Assembly: GCA_015065935.1 (NCBI GenBank)
Contig: SVPI01000012.1
Span: 1 to 53,341, forward strand
Length of the DNA: 53,341 nt
Reading direction: 5' to 3'
Origin: Oscillospiraceae bacterium
GTDB lineage: Bacteria; Bacillota; Clostridia; Oscillospirales; Acutalibacteraceae
In this document: positions 16,711-24,917 of the stretch, piece after piece
Position numbering within the stretch: position 1 is the stretch's first letter
Layout: the number at the start of each line of letters is the position of its first letter
Made by a program: the position numbers and the translations under genes
The notes under the pieces: generated by a model
What the model was told of the DNA's origin: nothing
Seen by the model: only the letters and a program-made list of their open reading frames with translations
Databases searched by the model: none

Positions 16711-17484
16711 ATGCCTAAAGTAACACTCTTAGCACATACTCCCGACCCCGAGCGCACCGTTGCAAGTGCCGCTAAGCTTTGCTATTCACCTGCAAGCATT
16801 GATGATGTAAGAAACGGTCTTACCGATGAAAAAACTGCATCCTTTGTTGAAATGCTTGCCGAAATCGGTCACGAAAGCCCAATTGAGCACGCCTCCTTTA
16901 CCTTTGGTATTGAGGGTGTTTCCCGTGCGCTTCTCGCCCAAATTACAAGGCACAGAATGGCATCCTTCTCGGTTCAAAGTCAGCGTTATGTTGCCGAACA
17001 CGATTTTCAGTTTGTTACTCCCCCTGAAATTGCCGCTGAGCCTGAGGCACTTAAAATTTTTAACGAGGCTATGGCCGATGACCTTAAAAAGTATAACGCT
17101 CTTGCCGATATTTTAAGTGCAAAGCACAAGGCACAAATGCTGGCTGACGGTATGGATGAAAAGGCCGCAACAAGAGCCGCCGAAAAAAAGGCTATTGAGG
17201 ATGCCCGTTTTGTTTTACCAAATGCCTGTGAAACCAAAATGATTATGACCATGAATGCAAGAAGCCTTATGAACTTCTTCCACCACCGTTGCTGCAACCG
17301 CGCACAGTGGGAAATCAGAGAGGTTGCCAACCAAATGCTGGCTCTTGTTTTTGAGGTTGCACCGAACCTCTTTAAAAACGCAGGTCCCTCCTGTGTTAAC
17401 GGCCCCTGCCCTGAGGGTAAAATGACCTGTGGCAAGCGCAAAGAGGTTTTAGAGCTTATCAGCACACTCAAGGAGAAAAAATAA
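16711..17484 (+). CDS. thyX: Flavin-dependent thymidylate synthase
   Basis: A 257-residue ThyX, which methylates dUMP to dTMP using methylenetetrahydrofolate, NADPH and FAD. The signature RHRxxxxxxxS appears as RHRMASFSVQSQRYV. SPIEHASFTF and the C-terminal NFFHHRC...AQWEIREVANQM helix bind FAD and dUMP. The C-terminus carries a Cys cluster (PSCVNGPCPEGKMTC) not needed for catalysis in the model enzymes. It is the first gene of an operon with tmk 5 bases downstream, coupling dTMP synthesis to its phosphorylation. No thyA was seen in the window. Confidence 0.95.
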   Translation: MPKVTLLAHTPDPERTVASAAKLCYSPASIDDVRNGLTDEKTASFVEMLAEIGHESPIEHASFTFGIEGVSRALLAQITRHRMASFSVQSQRYVAEHDFQFVTPPEIAAEPEALKIFNEAMADDLKKYNALADILSAKHKAQMLADGMDEKAATRAAEKKAIEDARFVLPNACETKMIMTMNARSLMNFFHHRCCNRAQWEIREVANQMLALVFEVAPNLFKNAGPSCVNGPCPEGKMTCGKRKEVLELISTLKEKK

Positions 17485-17489
17485 GCAAA

Positions 17490-18152
17490 ATGGGAAAGTT
17501 AATTGTAATTGAAGGTCTTGACGGAAGCGGAAAATCTACACAGCTTGAGCTACTTCCCGAAAACCTTAAAAAAAGTGGTATTGACTGTCGCACCGTTTCC
17601 TTCCCTGCTTACGACAGCGATTCAAGCGCCCTTATAAAAATGTACTTAAACGGTGATTTCGGCACAAAGCCAAACGATGTTAACGCCTACGCCGCATCAA
17701 CCTTTTATGCTGTTGACCGCTTTGCCTCCTTTAAAACCGACTGGGGCAATTTTTATAATAACGGTGGAACGGTTGTTGCAGGGCGCTATGTTACCTCAAA
17801 CGCCGTTCACCAAACCTCAAAACTGCCAAAAGAGCAGTGGGAAACTTTCCTTAACTGGCTTTATGATTTTGAATATAACAAAATTGGAATTCCCGCACCC
17901 GATAAGGTGATTTTTCTTGATATGCCCATTGAAGTTTCACAAAAGCTTTTAACAGGCAGATATCTTGGTGATGACAACAAAAAGGATATTCACGAAAAGG
18001 ACAAGGAGTATCTTGCCCGCTGCCGCGAGGCCGCTGTTTTCACAGCAAAGCATTCCGGCTGGACCATTATCCCCTGCTCAGAAAATGGCGAGCCCAGAAG
18101 CATTGAGGACATTGCCGCGGATGTTTTAAAGGAAGTTTTATCTGTTTTTTAA
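17490..18152 (+). CDS. tmk: Thymidylate kinase
   Basis: A 220-residue dTMP kinase. The P-loop is EGLDGSGKSTQ at the N-terminus, the DRFASF segment is the conserved DR motif, and TGRYLGDDNKKDIHEKD is the LID region. It phosphorylates dTMP to dTDP with ATP in the cytoplasm. It directly follows thyX, so the two make consecutive steps of dTTP synthesis from one transcript. It is somewhat divergent from the E. coli and Bacillus enzymes in the middle region. Confidence 0.9.
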   Translation: MGKLIVIEGLDGSGKSTQLELLPENLKKSGIDCRTVSFPAYDSDSSALIKMYLNGDFGTKPNDVNAYAASTFYAVDRFASFKTDWGNFYNNGGTVVAGRYVTSNAVHQTSKLPKEQWETFLNWLYDFEYNKIGIPAPDKVIFLDMPIEVSQKLLTGRYLGDDNKKDIHEKDKEYLARCREAAVFTAKHSGWTIIPCSENGEPRSIEDIAADVLKEVLSVF

Positions 18153-18169
18153 TTTGCGAGGTTTTTTAA

Positions 18170-18718
18170 ATGGTTTATGTTTTTCTTGCCGAAGGTTTTG
18201 AAGAAACCGAGGCAATTGTTCCTATTGATATTTTGCGCCGAGGGGAACTGGAGGTTGCAACCGTTGGTGTTACAGGACAGGTTGTTACAAGCTCTCACGG
18301 TGTTCCTGTGGTGGCTGATGTTTTAGCCTGCGAGGTTATGCCGGATGAAACCTGCCAGGCGGTTATTCTACCCGGCGGAATGCCCGGAACACTTAACCTT
18401 GAAAAAAGTGAAAAGGTTAAGGAATTTATAAACTGGGCAAATGACAATTCGGTTATAATCGGCGCTATTTGCGCCGCCCCCTCAATTCTCGGCCATATGG
18501 GGCTTCTAAAAAATAAAGAAGCCACCTGTTATATGGGCTTTGAGGAGCAGCTTTATGGTGCGAACACCATAAAGGCACAGGTTGTAAGGGATGGCAACAT
18601 TATTACCGCCTGCGGTGCAGGTGCCGCCTTTGACTTTGCCTTTGAACTGCTTACCGCCATTACAGGCAGCAAGTCCGAGAGCTGTAAAAACAAAAAAGCA
18701 ATTATGATTAAAGAATAA
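18170..18718 (+). CDS. DJ-1/PfpI family protein
   Basis: A 182-residue DJ-1/YajL-type protein. The nucleophile elbow is GAICAAPSILG with the reactive cysteine, and the partner glutamate is in LAEGFEETEAI at the N-terminus. Family members are reported as glyoxalases, deglycases or chaperones; which applies here is not decidable. It is 17 bases after tmk and 12 before mltG in the thyX operon. A cytoplasmic location is expected. Confidence 0.87.
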   Translation: MVYVFLAEGFEETEAIVPIDILRRGELEVATVGVTGQVVTSSHGVPVVADVLACEVMPDETCQAVILPGGMPGTLNLEKSEKVKEFINWANDNSVIIGAICAAPSILGHMGLLKNKEATCYMGFEEQLYGANTIKAQVVRDGNIITACGAGAAFDFAFELLTAITGSKSESCKNKKAIMIKE

Positions 18719-18730
18719 GGAGGGTTATTT

Positions 18731-19972
18731 GTGAGCGAAAATAACAAGCCCATTGAAAATGAAAGCGAAGTTCAAAAAGCTTTTTCCGATGATTTTGTAA
18801 TTGGCGAGGGTTTTAGTATAAGCGAAGTGTCCTATGAACCACCAAAGCAGGATAGCAAAAAGCGTAAAAAGAAAGCAAAAAATACCGCTAAATCGATAAT
18901 TTGGGTTGTTTCTATCATACTTGTTTCCACCCTTCTTGCAGGCTCGGTTTTCCTTATTGGTGCTGAATATTTAGGTCTTGGCATCGGTCGCGGGCAGTCC
19001 TGCGTTATTGATGTTAAGCCCGGCGCCTCCACCTCACAAATTGCACAGCAGCTTAAAGATGCCAATGCCATTAACTCGGCCTTTGTTTTTAGAATTTATA
19101 CAAAACTTAAGGGTTATGATGGACAGTATAAATATGGTCTTTATACCTTTAATAATGATGAGTGCGCCTATGAGGATTTGGCTCAAATGCTCCTTAATGA
19201 AGGCGCAAAGGCCGAAACGGTTACCGTAACTATACCCGAAGGCACAGGAATTAACGACTACACCAAGAATGTTAACGGTGAAAAGGTTACTATTCCCGGT
19301 ATTGCTACTCTGCTTGAAAAGGCAGGGGTGTGTAAAAAGGCCGATTTTATTGATGCTTTAAATGCTTATGAGCTGGACTCCGAGCTTTTAAAGAGCGTTA
19401 ATGTTGGTAAAGCCTACTATGAGCTTGAGGGTTATTTGTTCCCCGAAACCTACGATTTTTACTCTTATGACTCTAAGGCCTGCGCCAAGCTTGCGGTGCA
19501 AAAAATGGTTGAGGAAACCGAAAAACGCATCACCGATAAAATGATGAAGCGCGCCGATGAAATGGGCTACACCATTAACGAAATTTTAACAATGGCTTCT
19601 ATTGTTCAAATGGAATCGGGTCAGGCAAACGGTGAAATGTCGAATGTTGCGGCTGTTTTTTATAACCGCCTTAAAAGCAGTGATTTCACCACCCTTGGCT
19701 CCTCACCTACCTGCTACTACGGTGGCTCCTTTAGAAGCGATGATGGCCGATATGATACATACAAAATTAAAGGGCTTCCCCCGGGACCCCTTTGTTCCCC
19801 AAGCATTAGCGCTATTAACGCCGCGCTTTACCCTGCTAATAAGGATGGTTACTTCTATTTTGTAACCGATAAAAACGGCAAGTTCTATTTCCACAAGACG
19901 TCTGCCGAGCAGGACAAGACCATTAACAGTTTGCAAAAACAAGGACTTTGGATTTATGAGTACTTTGACTGA
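18731..19972 (+). CDS. mltG: Endolytic murein transglycosylase MltG
   Basis: A 413-residue MltG (YceG-like), which cuts nascent glycan strands and releases them from the synthetic complex. An N-terminal cytoplasmic tail of about 55 residues with a basic KKRKKKAK stretch precedes one membrane helix (about 58-80). A LysM-like region and the YceG domain follow outside. The catalytic segment is MASIVQMESG, with the glutamate retained and the preceding Glu replaced by Gln, as occurs in some family members. YFYFVTDKNGKFYFHKT is the usual C-terminal signature. GTG start behind AGGAGGG. The next gene overlaps its end by 17 bases. Confidence 0.93.
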   Translation: MSENNKPIENESEVQKAFSDDFVIGEGFSISEVSYEPPKQDSKKRKKKAKNTAKSIIWVVSIILVSTLLAGSVFLIGAEYLGLGIGRGQSCVIDVKPGASTSQIAQQLKDANAINSAFVFRIYTKLKGYDGQYKYGLYTFNNDECAYEDLAQMLLNEGAKAETVTVTIPEGTGINDYTKNVNGEKVTIPGIATLLEKAGVCKKADFIDALNAYELDSELLKSVNVGKAYYELEGYLFPETYDFYSYDSKACAKLAVQKMVEETEKRITDKMMKRADEMGYTINEILTMASIVQMESGQANGEMSNVAAVFYNRLKSSDFTTLGSSPTCYYGGSFRSDDGRYDTYKIKGLPPGPLCSPSISAINAALYPANKDGYFYFVTDKNGKFYFHKTSAEQDKTINSLQKQGLWIYEYFD

Positions 19973-21194
19973 TAATTTTAAAATTCCCGAGCTTCTTTGC
20001 CCTGCAGGAGATTTAACCCGCCTTAAGGCCGCCGTTGATTTCGGCGCCGATGCAGTTTACCTTGCGGGTGAGGAATTTGGTATGCGCACCGCCGCCACCA
20101 ATTTTGGCGAGGGTGATTTAAAAGAAGGAATTAAATACGCCCACGACCACGGCGTTAAGGTGCATATAACCTGCAACACCCTGCCCCATAATGCTGAAAT
20201 GCCACGGCTTCCCGCCTTTTTAGAACTCATAAACGACCTTGATGCCGATGCTATAATTGCGGCCGATTTCGGCACAATGGGACTGGTTAAAAAATATGCC
20301 CCAAAATGTGATTTGCACGTTTCGGTGCAGTCGGGCATTGTGAATTACGAAACCGCCCGCGCCTTTCACGATTTTGGCGCACAGCGCATTGTGGTGGCCA
20401 GAGAATTATCCCTTGATGAAATTAGTGAGATAAGGGCAAAAACCCCAAGGCAGCTTGAAATTGAAGCCTTCGCCCACGGTGCAATGTGTGTTTCCTTTTC
20501 GGCACGGTGCCTGCTTTCAAGCTATATGACAGGGAGGGACGCCAACCGTGGTGACTGTGCACAGTCCTGCAGGTGGAGCTATTCCCTTATGGAGGAAAAA
20601 CGCCCCGGAGAATATTACGATATTACCGAAACCGACAAGGGTACATACATTTTAAATGCCAACGATTTATGTATGGCACCCTACCTTGACAAAATGACCG
20701 CCGCCGGTGTTGACAGCATTAAAATTGAGGGTAGAGCTAAATCCCACTATTATGTTGCCGTTACAACCAATGCCTACCGTGGGGCTCTTGACTCTCTTAA
20801 AGCCAACCCCCTTAATTGGCAGGTTCCCCTTTGGGTTAACGAGGAGCTAAATAAAATAAGCCACCGAAACTATTCAACAGGTTTTTATTTTGGCACTCCT
20901 AAAAATGAGCAAACCTATAAAAGCGCAGGCTATGTTAGGGATTACACCGTTGCCGCTATTGTTGATGATTACAGTGACGGAATGCTTTCGGTTATTATGA
21001 AAAATAAATTTGCAGTGGGTCAGGAATTTGACTGTTTAGAGCCACACTGCGCCCCCTTCACCTTCACGGTGAGCCAAATGTTCAACGATAAGAAGGAAAG
21101 CATTGAGGTTGCCCCTCATCCTATGATGAAGGTGCTTATCCCCTTTGACCGACCCTTGAAAAAAGGCTCACTACTCAGAATGAAAAGTGAATAA
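19956..21194 (+). CDS. Peptidase U32 family protein, TrhP-like tRNA hydroxylation factor
   Basis: A 412-residue U32 protein. PELLCPAGDLTRLKAAVDFGADAVYLAG, HGAMCVSFSARCLLS and RGDCAQSCRW are family signatures; the cysteines match the set thought to hold an iron-sulphur cluster. IKIEGRAKS is also conserved. In Bacillus the homologues YrrN/YrrO (TrhP) take part in 5-hydroxyuridine formation at tRNA position 34 and lie next to mltG, as here. Older annotation as a collagenase-like protease is probably wrong for this group. It overlaps mltG and is followed by a hairpin that contains the next gene's ribosome binding site. Confidence 0.85.
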   Translation: MSTLTDNFKIPELLCPAGDLTRLKAAVDFGADAVYLAGEEFGMRTAATNFGEGDLKEGIKYAHDHGVKVHITCNTLPHNAEMPRLPAFLELINDLDADAIIAADFGTMGLVKKYAPKCDLHVSVQSGIVNYETARAFHDFGAQRIVVARELSLDEISEIRAKTPRQLEIEAFAHGAMCVSFSARCLLSSYMTGRDANRGDCAQSCRWSYSLMEEKRPGEYYDITETDKGTYILNANDLCMAPYLDKMTAAGVDSIKIEGRAKSHYYVAVTTNAYRGALDSLKANPLNWQVPLWVNEELNKISHRNYSTGFYFGTPKNEQTYKSAGYVRDYTVAAIVDDYSDGMLSVIMKNKFAVGQEFDCLEPHCAPFTFTVSQMFNDKKESIEVAPHPMMKVLIPFDRPLKKGSLLRMKSE

Positions 21195-21200
21195 AAATAA

Positions 21201-21233
21201 AAACCTCTTCGCAAAATAAGCGGGGAGGTTTTT
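21201..21233 (+). promoter_or_regulatory. Hairpin that sequesters the ribosome binding site of the next PBP gene
   Basis: A 12-bp stem (21201-21212 with 21220-21231, two G-T pairs, 7-base loop) lies between the U32 stop and the PBP start. GGGGAGG (21222-21228), the only good Shine-Dalgarno for the TTG at 21237, is inside the right arm. The short T-run could also make it a weak terminator. A ribosome ending at 21194 could open the stem, coupling the two genes. Confidence 0.6.
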
Positions 21234-21236
21234 AGT

Positions 21237-22853
21237 TTGAAAAAAACTGCTAAATTTTCTTTTGAAAGGCGAGCCGCCTTTTGCTTTTTTATCATAGTGC
21301 TACTGCTTTTTGTCTGCTTTTTGCGGCTTTTTACTATTATCTTATCCCCAAAATACAAGGTAGCCGCAAGTGAAGGGCACCACTACATTATTGATGCAGG
21401 AAACCTTAGAGGAACAATTTTTGACCGCAATATGCACCCCATAACCAATGCAGGAGAAAAGACTATGGCGGCGGTGCTTCCAACCCCCAGAACCCTTGCA
21501 GTGCTTCGTGGTGTGTTAAGCAATGAGGAAATGTTAAAGGTAACAGAAAAAATGGCAGGGGGCAAGCCCTTTTTAATAACCCTGCCTGAGGAGGTAACCT
21601 GTGATGGAATTATATGCTTTAAGGTGCCCGAAAATTTGGCGGCAGAGCAAAATGCCGTTCACCTTGTGGGCTACTGCGATGCATCAGGGCATGGGGTAAC
21701 AGGGCTTCAAAATTCCTTTGATGACCTGCTGAATTTAGATGGCAAAATAACCGTTACCTACGCTAAGGATGGTCACTCCAATGTTTTAAAGGGCATTGAC
21801 GGTGTTTTGGAAAATACGAGTAATGTATTAAACACAGGGGTTATTTCCACCCTGGACATAAACCTTCAAAGAATTTTAGAGGATGCCACAAAAACCATTA
21901 AAAAAGGCTGTGCTATTATTTGTGAGGCAAAAACAGGAGAAATTTTAGCGGCAGTGAGCCTGCCGAGCTTTAGCCCACACAACATTGAAGCAGCCACCGA
22001 AAGCCCCGATTCTCCCCTTTTAAACCGAATTTTTTGCTCCTACAACATAGGCTCGGTTTTTAAGCCCTGCGCCGCTCTTTCGGCAATGACAAACGGTGCT
22101 CAAAACAACTTTTCTCACACCTGTACAGGTTTTGTTACCATTGATGGGCACACCTTTAACTGCCACAAGCTAAGCGGTCACGGTAAGGTGAGTTTAGACA
22201 GCGCACTTGCCCTTTCCTGCAACACATTTTTTTATAGGCTAAGTATTTTAACAGGTGCCGAAAGCCTTTATAAAACGGCAACCGTTTTCGGCTTTGGAAG
22301 CAGCATTACCCTTTGCAATAAAATGAGCACCTATAACGAAAGTATAACGCCGCTTAAAACACTTAAGGCATCAAACAGTGCACTTGCAAACCTTGCAATT
22401 GGTCAAGGGGAGCTTCTTGCTTCTCCCCTTACCCTGCTAAATTTATATAATGCCATTGCAAATGAGGGAAAATATTACACCCCCACCCTAATTAAAGGCA
22501 CAATGAAAAACGGAAAAATAAATGAAGAAAAACCCACCGCACCAACAAAAGCGATGAGCAAGGAATGCGCCGAAAAAGTAAAAAAATATTTAAACGGCGT
22601 TATAGAAAACGGTACAGGAACAAAGGCAAAACCTGAAAACACAACAGCCGCAGGCAAAACCGCTACTGCCGAAACAGGCTGGAAAAATGAAAAGGGTGAA
22701 CTTATTTCTCAGGCCTGGTTTTGCGGATTTTTCCCCCTTGAAACCCCAAAATACACAGTTGTTATTTTAGCTGAGGACTCGGTTTCAGGCGGTGAGGACT
22801 GCGCCCCCGTTTTCAAAACCATTGCAGAAAAAATAACCGAAGCGGGATATTAA
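21237..22853 (+). CDS. Penicillin-binding protein, class B-like transpeptidase
   Basis: A 538-residue transpeptidase with one N-terminal membrane helix (AAFCFFIIVLLLFVCFLRLF). The catalytic serine is in GSVFKP (SxxK), the second motif is SCN, and the third reads KTATAET where KTGT is usual. GNLRGTIFDRN near the N-terminus is the class B PBP signature. It lacks PASTA repeats and is shorter than typical PBP2. Its place after mltG and U32 matches the Bacillus yrrL-to-yrrR region, where yrrR encodes PbpI. It probably crosslinks peptidoglycan in a specialised process. Starts at TTG, with its RBS inside a hairpin. Confidence 0.87.
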   Translation: MKKTAKFSFERRAAFCFFIIVLLLFVCFLRLFTIILSPKYKVAASEGHHYIIDAGNLRGTIFDRNMHPITNAGEKTMAAVLPTPRTLAVLRGVLSNEEMLKVTEKMAGGKPFLITLPEEVTCDGIICFKVPENLAAEQNAVHLVGYCDASGHGVTGLQNSFDDLLNLDGKITVTYAKDGHSNVLKGIDGVLENTSNVLNTGVISTLDINLQRILEDATKTIKKGCAIICEAKTGEILAAVSLPSFSPHNIEAATESPDSPLLNRIFCSYNIGSVFKPCAALSAMTNGAQNNFSHTCTGFVTIDGHTFNCHKLSGHGKVSLDSALALSCNTFFYRLSILTGAESLYKTATVFGFGSSITLCNKMSTYNESITPLKTLKASNSALANLAIGQGELLASPLTLLNLYNAIANEGKYYTPTLIKGTMKNGKINEEKPTAPTKAMSKECAEKVKKYLNGVIENGTGTKAKPENTTAAGKTATAETGWKNEKGELISQAWFCGFFPLETPKYTVVILAEDSVSGGEDCAPVFKTIAEKITEAGY

Positions 22854-22880
22854 AAAAGGCTTGCCACAGCAAGCCTTTTT
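22852..22880. terminator. Bidirectional terminator between the PBP gene and ruvX
   Basis: The stem AAAAAGGCTTGC pairs with GCAAGCCTTTTT around CACA, with A- and T-runs on its sides. It serves both convergent operons. Confidence 0.9.
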
Positions 22881-22883
22881 GCA

Positions 22884-23294
22884 TTATTTTATTGACCTGA
22901 AATAATCCTCTAAAATTATTGTGGCGGCCACGGCATCAACGACTCCCTTGCGCTTTTTGCCGCGAACGTTGTTGACTTTTAGCGCATTATGGGCGCTGAC
23001 GGTGGTACACCGTTCATCCTGCATAACAATTGGAATGCCGCTTTTTTCTGAGATTTTTTGGGCGATTTCACGGCATTTAACTGCCCTTTCGCCCTCACTG
23101 CCATCCATATTGCGAGGTAGCCCTACAACAATTTTTTCGGCATTTTCCGCCTTTGCCGTTTGGCAAATTTTGTCAATCAGCTTTTCCTCGTTATATTCAT
23201 TTATAACGGTTACGGGCGAGGCAAGGAAAAAGGCGGTGTCCCCTGCCGCAATGCCTGTTCTGGCAAGACCTAAATCAACCGAAATAACCCTCAT
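22884..23294 (-). CDS. ruvX: Holliday junction resolvase-like RuvX/YqgF
   Basis: A 136-residue YqgF/RuvX protein with an RNase H-like fold. The N-terminal ISVDLGLARTGIA carries the first catalytic aspartate, IVVGLPRNMDGSEGERA is the second signature, and MQDERCTTVSA and VVDAVAATIIL follow. It is implicated in 16S rRNA 5' maturation or recombination. The start is the ATG overlapping the stop of the upstream phosphatase gene (TAATG), which indicates coupled translation. It is the last gene of the uppP operon. In many Firmicutes ruvX lies near mltG, and here it converges on that cluster from the opposite strand. Confidence 0.9.
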   Translation of the reverse strand: MRVISVDLGLARTGIAAGDTAFFLASPVTVINEYNEEKLIDKICQTAKAENAEKIVVGLPRNMDGSEGERAVKCREIAQKISEKSGIPIVMQDERCTTVSAHNALKVNNVRGKKRKGVVDAVAATIILEDYFRSIK

Positions 23295-23959
23295 TATTTG
23301 CTCTCCTTGGTCCATGCAGTAATACGGCTGCCGCTTGGCAGCAGTTCCTCGCTTAAATGCTCGGTGCTGTTTAAAAATTTAATTTCCGCTTTAAAATTAT
23401 CATCAAATTCCACAAGGTTTACTGCGGTGTTATCGCACCAATCAACCTCAATAAGTTTTTCAATATCGCCATAAATTAAAAAGCATAAAAGGTTTCTTAT
23501 TGCGGCACCGTGGGAAACAACGGCAATGGTTTTGCCCTTGTTTTCCTTAACAATCTCCATAAACGCGGCCGATACTCTTTCGTAAACACTGCGCATACTT
23601 TCACCCTTTTCGGCGTGAAAATTGTGCGGTGAAAGATTCCAGGCATCCTCTAAATCCTTATGATTTTCGAAAATCTCTTTTAAAGTTTTGCCCTCAATAA
23701 TGCCGCCGTTTATCTCACGAAGGCCCTCGTTTTCGGTAATTTGAAGGCCCTTTTTATCGGCGATTGAAGCAGCGGTTTTCTTTGCCCTTTTATAAGGAGA
23801 GGAATATACTGCATCAATATGTATATCCTTAAAGCGCTCTCCAAGGGCGGCTATTTGTTTTTCTCCAACGGGAGAAACCTCAAAATCACTGCTGCCTTGG
23901 AAAACCTTTGAATGATTTCCCATTGTTTCGCAGTGGCGAATTATATAAACCTTTGTCAT
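23294..23959 (-). CDS. Histidine phosphatase family protein (phosphoglycerate mutase-like)
   Basis: A 221-residue histidine phosphatase. The catalytic motif is IIRHCETMGN (RHG usually, here RHC; the phosphate-accepting histidine is retained). The second histidine lies in VVSHGAAIRN and the acid in LREINGG. It resembles GpmB/CobC-type phosphatases rather than glycolytic mutases, so a cytoplasmic phosphatase is more likely. Substrate unknown. It is between uppP (15 bases) and ruvX (overlap). Confidence 0.83.
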   Translation of the reverse strand: MTKVYIIRHCETMGNHSKVFQGSSDFEVSPVGEKQIAALGERFKDIHIDAVYSSPYKRAKKTAASIADKKGLQITENEGLREINGGIIEGKTLKEIFENHKDLEDAWNLSPHNFHAEKGESMRSVYERVSAAFMEIVKENKGKTIAVVSHGAAIRNLLCFLIYGDIEKLIEVDWCDNTAVNLVEFDDNFKAEIKFLNSTEHLSEELLPSGSRITAWTKESK

Positions 23960-23974
23960 AAACTGAATTTTCCT

Positions 23975-24829
23975 TTATTTTACAATATAAAAATAGGCAA
24001 GAACAAGCAGGCCTAACACAATTCTATACCAGCCGAAGGCCTTGAAATCCTTTTTCTTGATATATGCCAAAAGGAATTTAATGGCAAGAACCGAAACAAC
24101 GAATGCAACCACCATTCCTATGCCTAAAACAATAAAGCGCTCCGATGAAAAGCCCATTCCGCTTTCCATAAGGAACATAACGTATTTAAGCACCTTTAAA
24201 AGGCTTGCGCCCAGCATTACGGGAATTGCAAGGAAAAAGCTGAATTCCGCCGCGGCTGTTCTTGAGGTACCGAGCAGGATGCCGCCGAGAATTGTGGAGC
24301 CCGAACGAGAAGTGCCCGGAATCAAAGACAGCACCTGGAAGCAACCAATTAAAAACGCGGTTTTATAGGTTAAATCATTTTCCGTTTCAATTTTAGGAGT
24401 TTTATTTTTAAATAGATTTTCAACAACGATAAATGCCACACCGTAAATAATAAGGGTTGCGGCAACAACTATGGGGTTGTGCAGGTGCTCATCCATCCAG
24501 TCATCTAGTGGAAGACCGATAACGGCGGCGGGAAGCACAGCAATTATAACCTTAAGCCAAAGAGAAAAGGTCTGCTTTTTGGCTACAATTTTTTTGCCCT
24601 CACCCAAGGCAAAAGGCCAAAGCTTTTTCCAAAAAATTACAATAACGGCGAGAATTGCGCCAAGCTGAACAACAACATTGAACATTTCGGTAAACTCAGG
24701 TGAAATATTTTTAAGACCGAAAAATTCCTCCGCTAAAATAAGGTGACCTGTACTGCTGATGGGCAGCCACTCGGTTATACCCTCAATAATACCTAAAATA
24801 ACGGCATTTATATAGTTTATAAACTCCAT
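23975..24829 (-). CDS. uppP: Undecaprenyl-diphosphatase (BacA family)
   Basis: A 284-residue multi-pass membrane enzyme that dephosphorylates undecaprenyl diphosphate so the lipid carrier can be reused in peptidoglycan synthesis. The first active-site motif is EGITEWLPISSTGHLIL and the second is PGTSRSGSTI. About eight hydrophobic segments are visible. The ATG at 24829 is chosen because GGAG lies 8 bases upstream; an in-frame ATG 18 bases earlier has no such site. It has its own promoter behind glgA. Loss or overexpression in other bacteria alters bacitracin sensitivity. Confidence 0.94.
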   Translation of the reverse strand: MEFINYINAVILGIIEGITEWLPISSTGHLILAEEFFGLKNISPEFTEMFNVVVQLGAILAVIVIFWKKLWPFALGEGKKIVAKKQTFSLWLKVIIAVLPAAVIGLPLDDWMDEHLHNPIVVAATLIIYGVAFIVVENLFKNKTPKIETENDLTYKTAFLIGCFQVLSLIPGTSRSGSTILGGILLGTSRTAAAEFSFFLAIPVMLGASLLKVLKYVMFLMESGMGFSSERFIVLGIGMVVAFVVSVLAIKFLLAYIKKKDFKAFGWYRIVLGLLVLAYFYIVK

Positions 24830-24854
24830 AACAATATCTCCAAACATAAAATAT

Positions 24855-24876
24855 GGGAGGGCGCAGAGGCCCTCCC
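24855..24876. repeat. GC-rich palindrome in the uppP leader, possible dispersed repeat
   Basis: GGGAGGGC (24855-24862) pairs perfectly with GCCCTCCC (24869-24876) around GCAGAG and is followed by CCTACAG. Short GC-rich hairpins ending in CCCTACA occur as dispersed intergenic repeats in gut Clostridia genomes. There is no T-run, so it is not an ordinary terminator. It lies between the uppP promoter and start codon. Confidence 0.5.
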
Positions 24877-24888
24877 CTACAGTGTTAA

Positions 24889-24917
24889 ATTATAACACAC
24901 ATTATTTTACTTAGCAA
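24889..24917 (-). promoter_or_regulatory. Promoter of the uppP operon
   Basis: On the minus strand TTGCTA (24912-24917) and TATAAT (24889-24894) are 17 bases apart. The -35 lies inside the last codons of glgA. Confidence 0.7.

Noticed and set aside
18731-19972. MltG inactivated by Glu-to-Gln change in ASIVQME
   Set aside because: The second glutamate of the motif is retained, and Q at the first position occurs in other MltG proteins, so catalysis is probably normal.
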